NCBI GenBank assembly: GCA_018266835.1 | Contig: JAFDZP010000001.1 | Coordinates: 363,667 to 427,666, forward strand | From: Bacteroidota bacterium | GTDB lineage: Bacteria; Bacteroidota; Ignavibacteria; Tepidaquicellales; Tepidaquicellaceae | DNA length: 64,000 nt | Direction: 5' to 3' | Shown: positions 1-8,180 of the stretch, in pieces | Numbering within the stretch: position 1 is the first letter of the stretch | How the letters are laid out: every line of letters starts with the position of its first letter | The notes under the pieces: generated by a model | Seen by the model: the letters and a program-made list of their open reading frames with translations, nothing else | What the model was told of the DNA's origin: nothing | Database searches by the model: none | Translations under genes and position numbers: made by a program

Positions 1-34
1 AGTATTAAGTATTAAGTATTGAGTATTAAGTAAA
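1..34. repeat. Heptamer tandem repeat (AGTATTA)
   Basis: Four near-perfect copies of the 7-mer AGTATTA (one has a terminal G) plus a partial fifth lie at the very start of the window, upstream of rodA. The same 7-bp period with AGT phasing recurs at several other intergenic sites in this window. Confidence 0.8.
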
Positions 35-89
35 TTTATTTCCTCAGTTATATTTTCCAAAGTCAAAAAAGATACATAAAATTTTATAA

Positions 90-1322
90 TTGGATAAAAA
101 TATATTTAAAAGATTCGATATTCTGTTATCGCTGACGACGGCTATACTTATTACGATTGGTATTCTTGCTATTTACAGTGCGACATACGGCAATGCAACA
201 AGTCACGAATTTTATATGAAGCAGTTGTACTTTGCTTTATTCGGTTTTGCGCTTATGATTGGTCTCAGTTTCGTTCCTCCGCAGTACATGTCTAAAGCTT
301 CATATCTGATGTATCTCGTAACTATAGGACTGCTCATTGCTGTGCTGCTCTTCGGTCGTGTTATCAAAGGAAATAAAAGCTGGTTTTACATAGGAGGATT
401 CGGTATTCAGCCCTCGGAGCTTGCAAAGTTTACTACGATACTCTGCCTTGCAAATTATCTATCCTCAGGCGGAGAAGAGACGCGGGATATTAACAAACCA
501 TGGGAGTTCATTAAGGCAAGCTTGATTGTATTAATACCTTTCGCTCTTATTTTAAAGCAGCCAGATACAGGAACATCTTTGGTGTTCTTATCATTTCTTA
601 TCCCGATTTTTTTCTGGGCGGGACTTTCCCCATACTTTTTAGTTGCGCTTATTTCATTTGGTGTGATAGCATTCGCGGCATTTATAAGTCCAACATATTT
701 CATCGTGGCAATTATTATAATAGCTATAAGCCTGCTGCTGTTTAAGCGGAATTATATTATATCCGGAATTATTGTAGCAGTAAATGTTGCTATAGGTTTT
801 TCCGTCCCTAAGGTATTCAGCAAGCTGCAACCGTATCAGCAAAAAAGAATTATGGCTGTATTCGATCCTTCAACTGACCCGCTGGGCAGCGGATACAATG
901 TTATCCAGTCAAAAGTTGCTATCGGTTCAGGCGGTATCTGGGGCAAAGGTTTTCTCGCAGGGACTCAGACACAGCTGAAATTTATTCCTGAACAATGGAC
1001 AGATTTTATCTTCTGCATGATAGGCGAGGAGTTTGGATTTATCGGTTCAATTATTCTTCTTACATTATACATCGTAATTATTTATAAGCTAATTAGCAAC
1101 GCATATCTTACAAGAAGCAGATTTTTATCAATTGCATGCGTAGGTTTCGCCTCTATTATTTTGTTCCACTTAGTTATTAACGTTGGAATGACTATCGGTC
1201 TCATGCCCGTTATAGGAATTCCGCTTCCGTTGATGAGCTACGGTATATCTTCTTTGCTTTCATTTCTGATTATGCTTGGTATTGGCATGAGCGCGTACAG
1301 GAACAGAAATCTTTACATATAA
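90..1322 (+). CDS. rodA: Rod shape-determining protein RodA (SEDS peptidoglycan polymerase)
   Basis: SEDS-family integral membrane glycosyltransferase that polymerises lipid II into glycan strands during cell elongation, normally with a class B PBP partner. The protein has about ten hydrophobic segments. It carries the family motifs QPSELAKF near residue 108, KQPDTGTS near 158, WTDFIF followed by GEEFGF (the Asp at residue 305 matches the catalytic Asp of RodA), and the C-terminal GIPLPLMSYG. At 410 residues it is slightly longer than the usual 360-400. The start is TTG at position 90 with no strong Shine-Dalgarno. RodA is preferred over FtsW because of the GIPLPLMSYG form, but the partner PBP is outside the window. 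Confidence 0.93.
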   Translation: MDKNIFKRFDILLSLTTAILITIGILAIYSATYGNATSHEFYMKQLYFALFGFALMIGLSFVPPQYMSKASYLMYLVTIGLLIAVLLFGRVIKGNKSWFYIGGFGIQPSELAKFTTILCLANYLSSGGEETRDINKPWEFIKASLIVLIPFALILKQPDTGTSLVFLSFLIPIFFWAGLSPYFLVALISFGVIAFAAFISPTYFIVAIIIIAISLLLFKRNYIISGIIVAVNVAIGFSVPKVFSKLQPYQQKRIMAVFDPSTDPLGSGYNVIQSKVAIGSGGIWGKGFLAGTQTQLKFIPEQWTDFIFCMIGEEFGFIGSIILLTLYIVIIYKLISNAYLTRSRFLSIACVGFASIILFHLVINVGMTIGLMPVIGIPLPLMSYGISSLLSFLIMLGIGMSAYRNRNLYI

Positions 1323-1403
1323 ATTCAGAATTCAGAATTCAGAATTCAGAATTTTTAAAACAAATATTTTAATTCTACATTTTAAATTCTTAATTCTAAA
1401 TTG
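1322..1403. repeat. Two period-7 arrays between rodA and dcd
   Basis: Immediately after the rodA stop codon there are four copies of AATTCAG (1322-1353). At 1369-1403 five 7-mers of the form TTAATTC/TAAATTC follow and run up to the dcd start. Almost the whole intergenic gap therefore has a 7-bp period, with two different units. Confidence 0.75.
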
Positions 1404-1407
1404 AAGT

Positions 1408-1950
1408 ATGATTCTCTCCGACAAAAAAATTCTCGAAGAAATAAAAAATAAAAATATTGTTATCACTCCGTTTGACAGGAAATGTCTCGGCACAAACAGC
1501 TATGACGTTCATTTAGGCGAATGGCTTTCAGTTTATGATGACGATATTTTAGATGCTAAGAAGCATAATAAGGCAACTGCGTTTAAAATCCCGAAGGAAG
1601 GAATTACTTTACTCCCATCGAGATTATATCTTGGAGTAACTCAGGAATATACTGAGACGTATAAATATGTGCCGTTCCTGGAAGGTAAGTCGAGCATCGG
1701 AAGACTAGGAATTGATATTCACGCAACTGCCGGTAAAGGTGATGTTGGATTTAAAAATTACTGGACGCTTGAAATTTCAGTGAAGCAACCGTGTATTGTT
1801 TATCCTTTCATGCCGGTCGGCCAATTGATTTATTTTTTGGTAGAGGGAGAAGTCGAGAATTCATACGATAAAAAGAAAAGCGCAAAGTATAATAAGAAGA
1901 CGAACAAGCCCGTTGAAAGTATGATGTGGAAGAATTTTTTAAAGAAGTAG
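1408..1950 (+). CDS. dcd: dCTP deaminase (dUTPase-fold)
   Basis: Deaminates dCTP to dUTP, feeding dTMP synthesis through dUTPase and thymidylate synthase. The 180-residue length fits the family. The motif GKSSIGRLG near residue 92 and the following IDIHATAG and WTLEIS segments (substrate-binding Ser/Arg and catalytic Glu region of the trimeric dUTPase fold) identify it. Whether it is mono- or bifunctional (dCTP deaminase/dUTPase) cannot be decided by eye. The next gene, pyrF, starts one base after the stop, so the two pyrimidine genes are almost certainly cotranscribed. Confidence 0.92.
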   Translation: MILSDKKILEEIKNKNIVITPFDRKCLGTNSYDVHLGEWLSVYDDDILDAKKHNKATAFKIPKEGITLLPSRLYLGVTQEYTETYKYVPFLEGKSSIGRLGIDIHATAGKGDVGFKNYWTLEISVKQPCIVYPFMPVGQLIYFLVEGEVENSYDKKKSAKYNKKTNKPVESMMWKNFLKK

Positions 1951-1951
1951 A

Positions 1952-2752
1952 ATGACTTACTTAGAAAAACTCAAAGCAGTCGTTAAGAAAAACAATTCGA
2001 ATCTTGTAATCGGACTTGACTCCGATATTACAAAAATTCCGAAGTGTTTTCATAAGTATTCTGACCCTGTGTATGACTTCAATCATTATATAATGTGTTC
2101 AACGAAGGATATTGTTGCCGGATATAAACTGAACATGGCTTTTTATGAGAGTGTTAAAGGTTATAAGACGGTTGAGAAGACATTGAAGTACATCCCGGAT
2201 AATCTTATAAAGATATGTGATGCAAAAAGAGGGGATATAGGTAATACTGATGAAATGTATGCGCGCTCATTCTTAGATGAAATGAATTTTGATGCAATTA
2301 CTTTTCAGCCGTACATGGGATATGACTCCCTTGAGCCGTTTATTAACAGAAAAGATAAACTGACCTATGTGCTTGCACTGACTTCTAACGAAGGTTCAAA
2401 TGATTTTCAGAAACTAAAAGTCGGCAATAAGTTTTTATATGAAAAAGTCGTTGAGAAATGTATAGAGTGGAATAAAAATAAAAACATCGGATTTGTGTTC
2501 GGTTCTAATTATGTTAAAGAGATTGGAAAGTATTCCAAGGAACTTCCTGACTATCCTTTGCTAATCCCCGGAGTAGGGAGCCAGCACGGAGAAGCAGGGG
2601 ACTTGCTCAAAAATCTCCATAATAAAAATTTTGTAATCAACTCCAGCAGGGGAATAATTTATTCTTCTCCTATGAATGTTGAAAGAAAAGAATTTGAAAA
2701 GATAGTGAGACAGAAGACAATAGAACTGAATAATACAATTAATAAATTATAA
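1952..2752 (+). CDS. pyrF: Orotidine 5'-phosphate decarboxylase (type 2)
   Basis: Catalyses the last step of UMP synthesis, decarboxylation of OMP. Residues 90-99 read DAKRGDIGNT, the conserved Asp-Lys-Asp core (D90, K92, D95) in the form typical of the longer type 2 subfamily. The 266-residue length fits that group. LIPGVGSQ near residue 205 matches the phosphate-binding part of the barrel. It lies one base downstream of dcd. A palindromic repeat element begins directly after its stop. Confidence 0.93.
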   Translation: MTYLEKLKAVVKKNNSNLVIGLDSDITKIPKCFHKYSDPVYDFNHYIMCSTKDIVAGYKLNMAFYESVKGYKTVEKTLKYIPDNLIKICDAKRGDIGNTDEMYARSFLDEMNFDAITFQPYMGYDSLEPFINRKDKLTYVLALTSNEGSNDFQKLKVGNKFLYEKVVEKCIEWNKNKNIGFVFGSNYVKEIGKYSKELPDYPLLIPGVGSQHGEAGDLLKNLHNKNFVINSSRGIIYSSPMNVERKEFEKIVRQKTIELNNTINKL

Positions 2753-2855
2753 AACACCCCTCCCGACCTAAAGGTCGGACTCCCCTCAAGGGGAGAGTTG
2801 AATAGTCTAACTCCTCCCATGAGGGAGGTGTCAACGAAGTGAGACGGAGGGTGTT
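2753..2855. repeat. REP/MITE-like palindromic element
   Basis: About 100 bp bounded by inverted ends (AACACCCCTCC at 2753 and GGAGGGTGTT ending at 2855). It contains three short internal hairpins: CGACCTAAAGGTCG, CTCCCCTCAAGGGGAG and CTCCCATGAGGGAG. It codes for nothing convincing. The style resembles the REP-like blocks near 15.1-15.3 kb. It could fold as a strong multi-hairpin RNA at the end of the dcd-pyrF transcript. Confidence 0.7.
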
Positions 2856-2919
2856 CAGAATGCAATTAATTTTCACTATAAGATAAATCAAAATAATTCA
2901 TAAATCATAAACCATTATT

Positions 2920-4671
2920 ATGAATAAAAAATATTATATAAGTTCTTTCGTATTTTTATTTGCCCTCACAGCAGCGTTTATAATTTCCGGATGCGGAAAA
3001 AAAGACGACGGCACTAAAATGACAAATCTGCAAGGCGGAATAAAAGGCGGCGGAACATATTTAATGAATGAAAACGATAACGTCCGAAGCTTAGACCCTG
3101 TCGGTATTAATGATGACATTTCTCATCACGTTGCCCATCAGATCTATGATTTATTAATTGATTTAGATTCAGCTTTAAATTTAACTCCGGCACTTGCAAC
3201 ACGCTGGGAGATTTCACCTGACGGACTTGAATATACATTCCATCTGAGAAAAGGTGTTATGTTCCATGATAACGCATGCTTTCCAAATGGAAAAGGAAGA
3301 GAACTCACTGCAAAAGATGTGAAGTACTCCTATGAAAGAGTCTGCGACCCGAGAACATCAACTCGCGGATTTGATTTCTATAAAAATTTAGTTGTCGGCG
3401 CTTATGAATATTATTATGATATCTCCAATGCTACCAAAGAAAACAGAGAGCCGAAGCTTAAAGAAGTAACAGGTTACGTTGTAAAGGATGATTCTACCTT
3501 TGTTATTAAATTAAAGAAACCATTCGGACCGTTTATATATTATACATGTCTCGGTTTCGGATATATCGTTCCCAAAGAAGCTGTCGATAAATACGGAAAA
3601 GATTTCTTCCAGAATCCCGTTGGTACAGGTCCGTTTATTTTTGAAAACTGGACTCAGGATAAGGACCTTAACCTGAAAAGAAATCCAAACTACTGGATGA
3701 AGGATGATTTCGGAAATCAGTTACCTTATGTAGATAACGTTAAGTTTAAATTTATAAAAGATCTTTCACAGCAGTTACTTGAATTCAGAAACGGAAACAT
3801 TGACGAGTCATACAGAATACCTAACGAATCATTCAAAGAAGTTGTAGATGCAAGCAAACAGTTAACACCGGAGTTTGCAAAGTTCCAGCTTCAAAGAGTG
3901 CCATCATTATCTGTTCAGTTCTATGGATTTTTAACCACAGGCAAAGTTTTAGGAAACGTTAAGCTCCGCCAGGCAATCAACTATGCACTTGACAGGGAAA
4001 AAATTATAAAGTTCGTTCTTAACGGACAATCAAGCTACGCAGGTATTTACGGAGTGGTTCCGCCTTCAATGCCGGGTTATGATTACAAGAGTATAAAAGG
4101 GTATTCATACGATAAAGAAAAATCAAAACAGCTTCTGGCTGAAGCAGGTTATCCTGACGGAAAAGGACTTGAAGATATTTCTCTGCAGATTAACGACGGC
4201 GGCGGAAGAAATACACAGGTTGCAGAAGCAATACAAAGTATGCTTAAGGAAGTCGGCATAACCATGAAAATCAATCAGATACCGTTTGCCCAGCACTTAG
4301 ATAATATTGATGCAGGACGCGCTAACTTTTTCAGACTTGGCTGGATTGCAGATTATCCCGACCCTGAAAACTTCCTGAATTTATTCTATGGAAAGAATGT
4401 ACCGGCTAATCCGAAAGATATAAGCCCGATAAACAGCACAAGATATCAGAACAAAGCATACGATGAATTATTCGAGCAGGCAATAACTAAATCTGACAGG
4501 AACGAAAGATATAAATTATATTTGCAGGCAGAGCAGCTTGCAATGAATGACGCTCCGCTTCTTATAATCTTTTATGATGAAGACTACAGGTTACTGCAGC
4601 CATATGTGAAAGGTTATCCGCTTGATGCTATGCACAGAGTTAACTTCAGAAGATTGTGGCTGGATAAGTAA
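2920..4671 (+). CDS. Peptide/oligopeptide ABC transporter substrate-binding lipoprotein (SBP family 5)
   Basis: Periplasmic or membrane-anchored solute-binding protein for peptides or similar ligands. The N-terminus is a lipoprotein signal with the lipobox I-S-G-C and Cys25 as the acylation site. The rest is a long family 5 fold: GGTYLMNENDNVRSLDP at the start of the mature domain, ALATRWEISPDGLEYTFHLR near 95, the NPVGTGPF loop near 230, and the VKLRQAINYALDR segment near 350. The length of 583 residues is usual. Its likely partners are the permeases at 5867-7882, which lie beyond an unrelated hydrolase and a terminator. No ATPase gene is nearby. The actual ligand is unknown. Confidence 0.9.
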   Translation: MNKKYYISSFVFLFALTAAFIISGCGKKDDGTKMTNLQGGIKGGGTYLMNENDNVRSLDPVGINDDISHHVAHQIYDLLIDLDSALNLTPALATRWEISPDGLEYTFHLRKGVMFHDNACFPNGKGRELTAKDVKYSYERVCDPRTSTRGFDFYKNLVVGAYEYYYDISNATKENREPKLKEVTGYVVKDDSTFVIKLKKPFGPFIYYTCLGFGYIVPKEAVDKYGKDFFQNPVGTGPFIFENWTQDKDLNLKRNPNYWMKDDFGNQLPYVDNVKFKFIKDLSQQLLEFRNGNIDESYRIPNESFKEVVDASKQLTPEFAKFQLQRVPSLSVQFYGFLTTGKVLGNVKLRQAINYALDREKIIKFVLNGQSSYAGIYGVVPPSMPGYDYKSIKGYSYDKEKSKQLLAEAGYPDGKGLEDISLQINDGGGRNTQVAEAIQSMLKEVGITMKINQIPFAQHLDNIDAGRANFFRLGWIADYPDPENFLNLFYGKNVPANPKDISPINSTRYQNKAYDELFEQAITKSDRNERYKLYLQAEQLAMNDAPLLIIFYDEDYRLLQPYVKGYPLDAMHRVNFRRLWLDK

Positions 4672-5065
4672 AATCTTTGTAATAAGATTTATAATAAGAT
4701 TTTCTTTCTGCAAGATACAATTGGTATTTAGAGTTGCGCTTTGAAAAGTTTTTATAAGTAGTAATTCTGTAATACAAATATGATTTTATTGATTGATTTT
4801 TGATTTTAGATATTTTCTCGTAAAAAGTTCTTTAAAAGTTGAAATTTTAAGTGTGACATTTTTGAGAAAATGACATATTGTGCATTTTTAATTTGGGGAA
4901 AATGGATATTTAAGCTATAATTGAGGTTGGTTTTGTCAGTCTTTTTTGACAAAAATTAAGAAACCTTAAATTGCAGAAAAAATGATCTTGCAAAATAATA
5001 TTAAATATAGTACTTTTACAACATTGTTCTTTTAATATAATAAACTAAACGGAGGAATTTAGTTA
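4672..5065. promoter_or_regulatory. 394-bp non-coding leader region before the NlpC/P60 gene
   Basis: No gene is visible. An 8-bp inverted repeat, TTTTGTCA (4931-4938) and TGACAAAA (4947-4954), is separated by 8 bases and overlaps a TTGACA-like hexamer at 4946-4951. A related TGACA pair lies near 4853-4875. These could be an operator or simply a hairpin. No matching -10 box at good spacing was found. The gene itself is preceded by GGAGG about 10 bases before its ATG. Confidence 0.35.
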
Positions 5066-5710
5066 ATGCTAATTGGCAGGCAACCAAGAACTACTTCCGA
5101 ATCGTTAAAGTTTATAGTAATGATTGCAATGGCAGTATTCGTTGTTAGTTCTACAGCAATGAGCCAGGAGATTAAAGATAACCTTTCTAAGAAGGTTGGC
5201 AGCAGCTACAAGAAAACAGAACAAGTGGCAAGCGTCAATTTTAAATCTAAAACAGAAATTAATAAAGGTAATCTCGAATCTCTATCAAGCTCACTCGCAG
5301 GATACATCGAAACCGTCAGCAACACATCAGCTGTAAACAGTGACGAAGTTATGTACAAAGTGATTGAATACCTTAACACTCCATACCTATGGGGTGGTAC
5401 TTCAAAAAGAGGTATCGATTGCTCAGCATTCGTTCAAGCAGTAATGTACCAAGCCCTCGGCGTTGCATTACCAAGAACTTCACTTGAACAATCAGGTGTC
5501 GGCACAGAAGTAGAAGTCAAAGATTTAAAATTCGGCGACCTTCTTTTCTTCGACACAATGCATAAAGGAAGAGTTACACACGTAGGAATGTATTTAAGCG
5601 ATGGATATTTTGTTCATTCAGGTTCCAGCACAGGTGTGATTGTAACATCTCTTGAAAAAGAAACATATGCGAAAGCATTTCTTAAAGCAAAGAGAGTTAT
5701 CGAGCAGTAA
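5066..5710 (+). CDS. NlpC/P60 family peptidoglycan hydrolase
   Basis: Predicted secreted gamma-D-glutamyl-diaminopimelate endopeptidase that trims peptide stems of peptidoglycan. A hydrophobic N-terminal segment (about residues 15-33) is the export signal, followed by a low-complexity linker and the C-terminal NlpC/P60 domain (about 92-214). The catalytic residues are visible: Cys119 in GIDCSAF, His172 in THVGMY and His184 in YFVHSGSS. The ATG at 5066 has an unusually good Shine-Dalgarno (GGAGG) for this window. A strong intrinsic terminator follows, so it is probably a single-gene unit although it sits between ABC transporter genes. Confidence 0.9.
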   Translation: MLIGRQPRTTSESLKFIVMIAMAVFVVSSTAMSQEIKDNLSKKVGSSYKKTEQVASVNFKSKTEINKGNLESLSSSLAGYIETVSNTSAVNSDEVMYKVIEYLNTPYLWGGTSKRGIDCSAFVQAVMYQALGVALPRTSLEQSGVGTEVEVKDLKFGDLLFFDTMHKGRVTHVGMYLSDGYFVHSGSSTGVIVTSLEKETYAKAFLKAKRVIEQ

Positions 5711-5731
5711 GAGAGAAACTACAAGTTTCGA

Positions 5732-5770
5732 AAAGTCTCGGATTCTATATGAATTCGAGACTTTTTTTTT
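5732..5770 (+). terminator. Intrinsic terminator after the NlpC/P60 gene
   Basis: A 14-bp stem (5732-5745 with 5751-5764, one G-U pair) closes a 5-base loop and runs into nine T residues. It separates the hydrolase from the permease genes downstream. Confidence 0.88.
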
Positions 5771-5866
5771 ATACTACGTATGTTATATTGCATCATACAA
5801 ATTTTATAATATTCATATTCAGTCATCATTGAATAAAAATATTCTTATCAACAGCGCCTCAGTATA

Positions 5867-6793
5867 ATGACAGCTTATATAATAAGAAATTTTCTTTACA
5901 CAATTTTAATTCTTCTGGGTGTAGTAACAGTTACTTTCTGTTTGCTATATGTTGTTCCCGGAGATCCTGCAAGAATAATGCTCGGGCAGCGCGCAGATGT
6001 CGCTTCTGTTGAAGCAGTCCGCGAAGAGCTCGGATTAAATAAACCTCTCTACATTCAATATTTCAGATTTCTCGGGAACGCAGTTCAGGGAAATCTTGGC
6101 CGCTCATACTCAACTAACAGAGACGTTGTTCAGACTATAATAGATAAGTTTCCTGCAACGGCTTTGCTTGCAGTAAGCGCATTGATTATATCGGCAATTC
6201 TCGGAGTGATAATAGGCATCATATCGGCAGTTAAATCATACACGGCTTTGGATAACGCGTCGATGCTATTTGCGCTCTTTGGAATATCGTTTCCTACGTT
6301 TGCATTCGGTTTGATAATGGCGCTTGTCTTCGGCTTCTGGCTGAAGTGGTTTCCGCTTTCGGGATATATTTCCGAAGGACCGAGTTATTTAGTGCTGCCA
6401 ATGATAACTCTTGCATTGAGACCGCTTGCAATAATTGCGAGAATAACGCGTTCATCAATGATGGATGCAATGAGCCAGGATTATGTAAGGACTGCAAAGG
6501 CAAAAGGACTGAGCTCAGGCAAAGTGATTTTCAAACATACATTAAGGAATGCATTAAATCCGATTGTAACTACAATCAGCACATCGCTTGCTGCAACACT
6601 TGGCGGCGCGTATTTTATAGAGTATATTTTCAACTGGCCGGGTATCGGTCTGCTGGCATTCGATTCGATTTTGAAGCTTGATTTTCCTATGATACAGGGC
6701 ACGGTGCTTTTCAGTGCAGTTGTATTTGTTGTGATTAATTTCTTTGTTGATATATTGTATGCAGTACTTGATCCTAAAGTAAAACTATCTTAA
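5867..6793 (+). CDS. Peptide ABC transporter permease, DppB/OppB type
   Basis: First inner-membrane permease of a dipeptide/oligopeptide (or nickel) importer. The N-terminus has the standard form of the family: one transmembrane helix, then VVPGDPARIMLG and the ELGLNKPLYIQY segment. The BPD_transp_1 domain with five further helices follows (about 90-305). The EAA loop is visible around residue 205-225 (DYVRTAKAKGLS). 308 residues is normal. The DppC-type partner starts six bases after the stop. The cognate ATPases are not in the window. Confidence 0.92.
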   Translation: MTAYIIRNFLYTILILLGVVTVTFCLLYVVPGDPARIMLGQRADVASVEAVREELGLNKPLYIQYFRFLGNAVQGNLGRSYSTNRDVVQTIIDKFPATALLAVSALIISAILGVIIGIISAVKSYTALDNASMLFALFGISFPTFAFGLIMALVFGFWLKWFPLSGYISEGPSYLVLPMITLALRPLAIIARITRSSMMDAMSQDYVRTAKAKGLSSGKVIFKHTLRNALNPIVTTISTSLAATLGGAYFIEYIFNWPGIGLLAFDSILKLDFPMIQGTVLFSAVVFVVINFFVDILYAVLDPKVKLS

Positions 6794-6799
6794 AAATTC

Positions 6800-7882
6800 T
6801 TGGAAACTACAGAACAAGTTTATATACGTGAAGAGGGGATGGTACTCGACCCCTCACCTAAAAGTCTCTGGCACTACTCATGGAAAAGATTAAAGCGCAA
6901 CAAGCTTGCAATGATTGGGCTTATAATAATTGCGCTCCTTTTTATTATAGCTGCTACAGCGGAATTAATAGCGCCCTTCAATCCTAATCAGCAGATATTG
7001 GAATACTCCGTTAAGCCAATCGGCTTTAAAGGAAATGTTATAATAAAAAAGCTTGAAGGAAGCGAATTACAGTATATTCCTATAAAGAATATTATAAGAG
7101 AAGATAACAGCAAAGTTTATTATACGGATTTCTCCGGAAGCGAAGCGAACATAGATAAAGCTGAGCTGAAAGGGACTTCTCAGAAAGAATGGAACAAAGA
7201 GCTTAATTTTTATCTGGGAACGGACAGGTTCGGGCGTGATGTGCTAAGTAGATTAATTTATGGCAGCCGAGTGAGTTTATCAGTCGGGATTATATCTGAA
7301 AGCATTGCAATATTTCTTGGCGTAATGCTCGGGGCTATGGCAGGATATTTCAGAGGTAAGACGGATGGTGTGATAATGTGGGTGATTAATGTTGTATGGG
7401 CATTCCCTTCGATTTTATTCATTATAGCGCTCTCTGTAGTGCTCGGTAAGGGCTTCTGGCAGGCATTTGTAGCCATAGGATTGACAGGTTGGGTTGATAT
7501 AGCAAGAATAGTAAGAGGTCAGTTCTTCTCATTGCGAGAAACGGAATATATTGAGGCAACTAAGGCAATAGGATTTAAAGCTCCGAGAGTTATTATTAAA
7601 CACATGCTGCCAAACTGCATGGGTCCTGTGATAGTAACAGGTACCGTGGGACTTGCAACGGCAATATTATTCGAGGCAAGTTTAAGCTTTCTGGGACTTG
7701 GAGTTCAGCCGCCTACGGCAAGCTGGGGACAGATGATTTTTGACGGATATAAGTACATTATAGCAGGCTCCAATTGGGGACTTGCAGTATTTCCATCGAT
7801 AGCTATTATGCTTACAATTTTCGCAGTGAATCTTGTGGGTGACGGTTTGAGGGATGCGTTGGATCCGAAGTTGAAAAGATAG
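6800..7882 (+). CDS. Peptide ABC transporter permease, DppC/OppC type, with enlarged periplasmic loop
   Basis: Second permease, forming the channel with the upstream DppB-type protein. It has the N-terminal OppC_N helix (about 36-58) and the BPD_transp_1 domain beginning at the family motif LGTDRFGRDVLSRL (residues 139-152). The EAA loop reads YIEATKAIGF near 250. Between the first helix and that motif lies an extended segment (about 61-138) of mixed charged residues, longer than the usual ~20-30 residues, so the protein is 360 rather than ~290 residues. Start is TTG at 6800, six bases after the previous stop. The role of the extra loop is unknown. Confidence 0.9.
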   Translation: METTEQVYIREEGMVLDPSPKSLWHYSWKRLKRNKLAMIGLIIIALLFIIAATAELIAPFNPNQQILEYSVKPIGFKGNVIIKKLEGSELQYIPIKNIIREDNSKVYYTDFSGSEANIDKAELKGTSQKEWNKELNFYLGTDRFGRDVLSRLIYGSRVSLSVGIISESIAIFLGVMLGAMAGYFRGKTDGVIMWVINVVWAFPSILFIIALSVVLGKGFWQAFVAIGLTGWVDIARIVRGQFFSLRETEYIEATKAIGFKAPRVIIKHMLPNCMGPVIVTGTVGLATAILFEASLSFLGLGVQPPTASWGQMIFDGYKYIIAGSNWGLAVFPSIAIMLTIFAVNLVGDGLRDALDPKLKR

Positions 7883-7946
7883 TTTCTAAAGTTAAAAGTT
7901 TTAAGGTTTATAAAGTTTATAAAGTAAGAATTTAGATTTGAAATAA

Positions 7947-8082
7947 AATTGCCACGGCTTTCAAGCCGTGGATTAATGATGTAACGGATGTTTGCCCTTT
8001 AGGGCAAATAATAAGTCAGATTGCCCTGAAGGGCATCATTATTGAGACTATTTTTATCCACGCCTTAAAAGGCGTGGCAATT
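7947..8082. repeat. Nested palindromic (BIME-like) element
   Basis: Four perfect or near-perfect palindromes lie in a row: 7952-7971 (CCACGGCTT/AAGCCGTGG), 7991-8008 (TTTGCCC/GGGCAAA), 8022-8035 (TGCCCTGAAGGGCA) and 8058-8077 (CCACGCCTT/AAGGCGTGG). The outer pair is itself framed by ATTGCCACG and CGTGGCAAT, so the block is a larger inverted repeat. It fills the gap between the permease and ssrA and codes for nothing. Confidence 0.78.
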
Positions 8083-8180
8083 AATTATAGAGGCACAAAT
8101 TTTGTGTCCCGACAAGAAGCGTTTAAAGAAACTTTTAACACGAATTATAAGTATATTATATATAGATATACTAAACACTT

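Noticed and set aside
1..34. CRISPR-like direct repeats
   Set aside because: The heptamer arrays have no spacers and units are 7 bp; no CRISPR array or cas gene is present.
2659..2865. Minus-strand 68-codon open frame over the pyrF end and palindromic element
   Set aside because: Overlaps pyrF and the hairpin element; composition is that of repeat DNA.
4672..5065. Possible c-di-AMP (ydaO-type) riboswitch before the NlpC/P60 gene
   Set aside because: Such riboswitches often precede NlpC/P60 genes in other phyla, but no matching conserved core was found in the leader.
5652..5867. 71-codon open frame overlapping the end of the NlpC/P60 gene
   Set aside because: It reads through the terminator hairpin and has no features; shadow of the real gene and AT-rich spacer.
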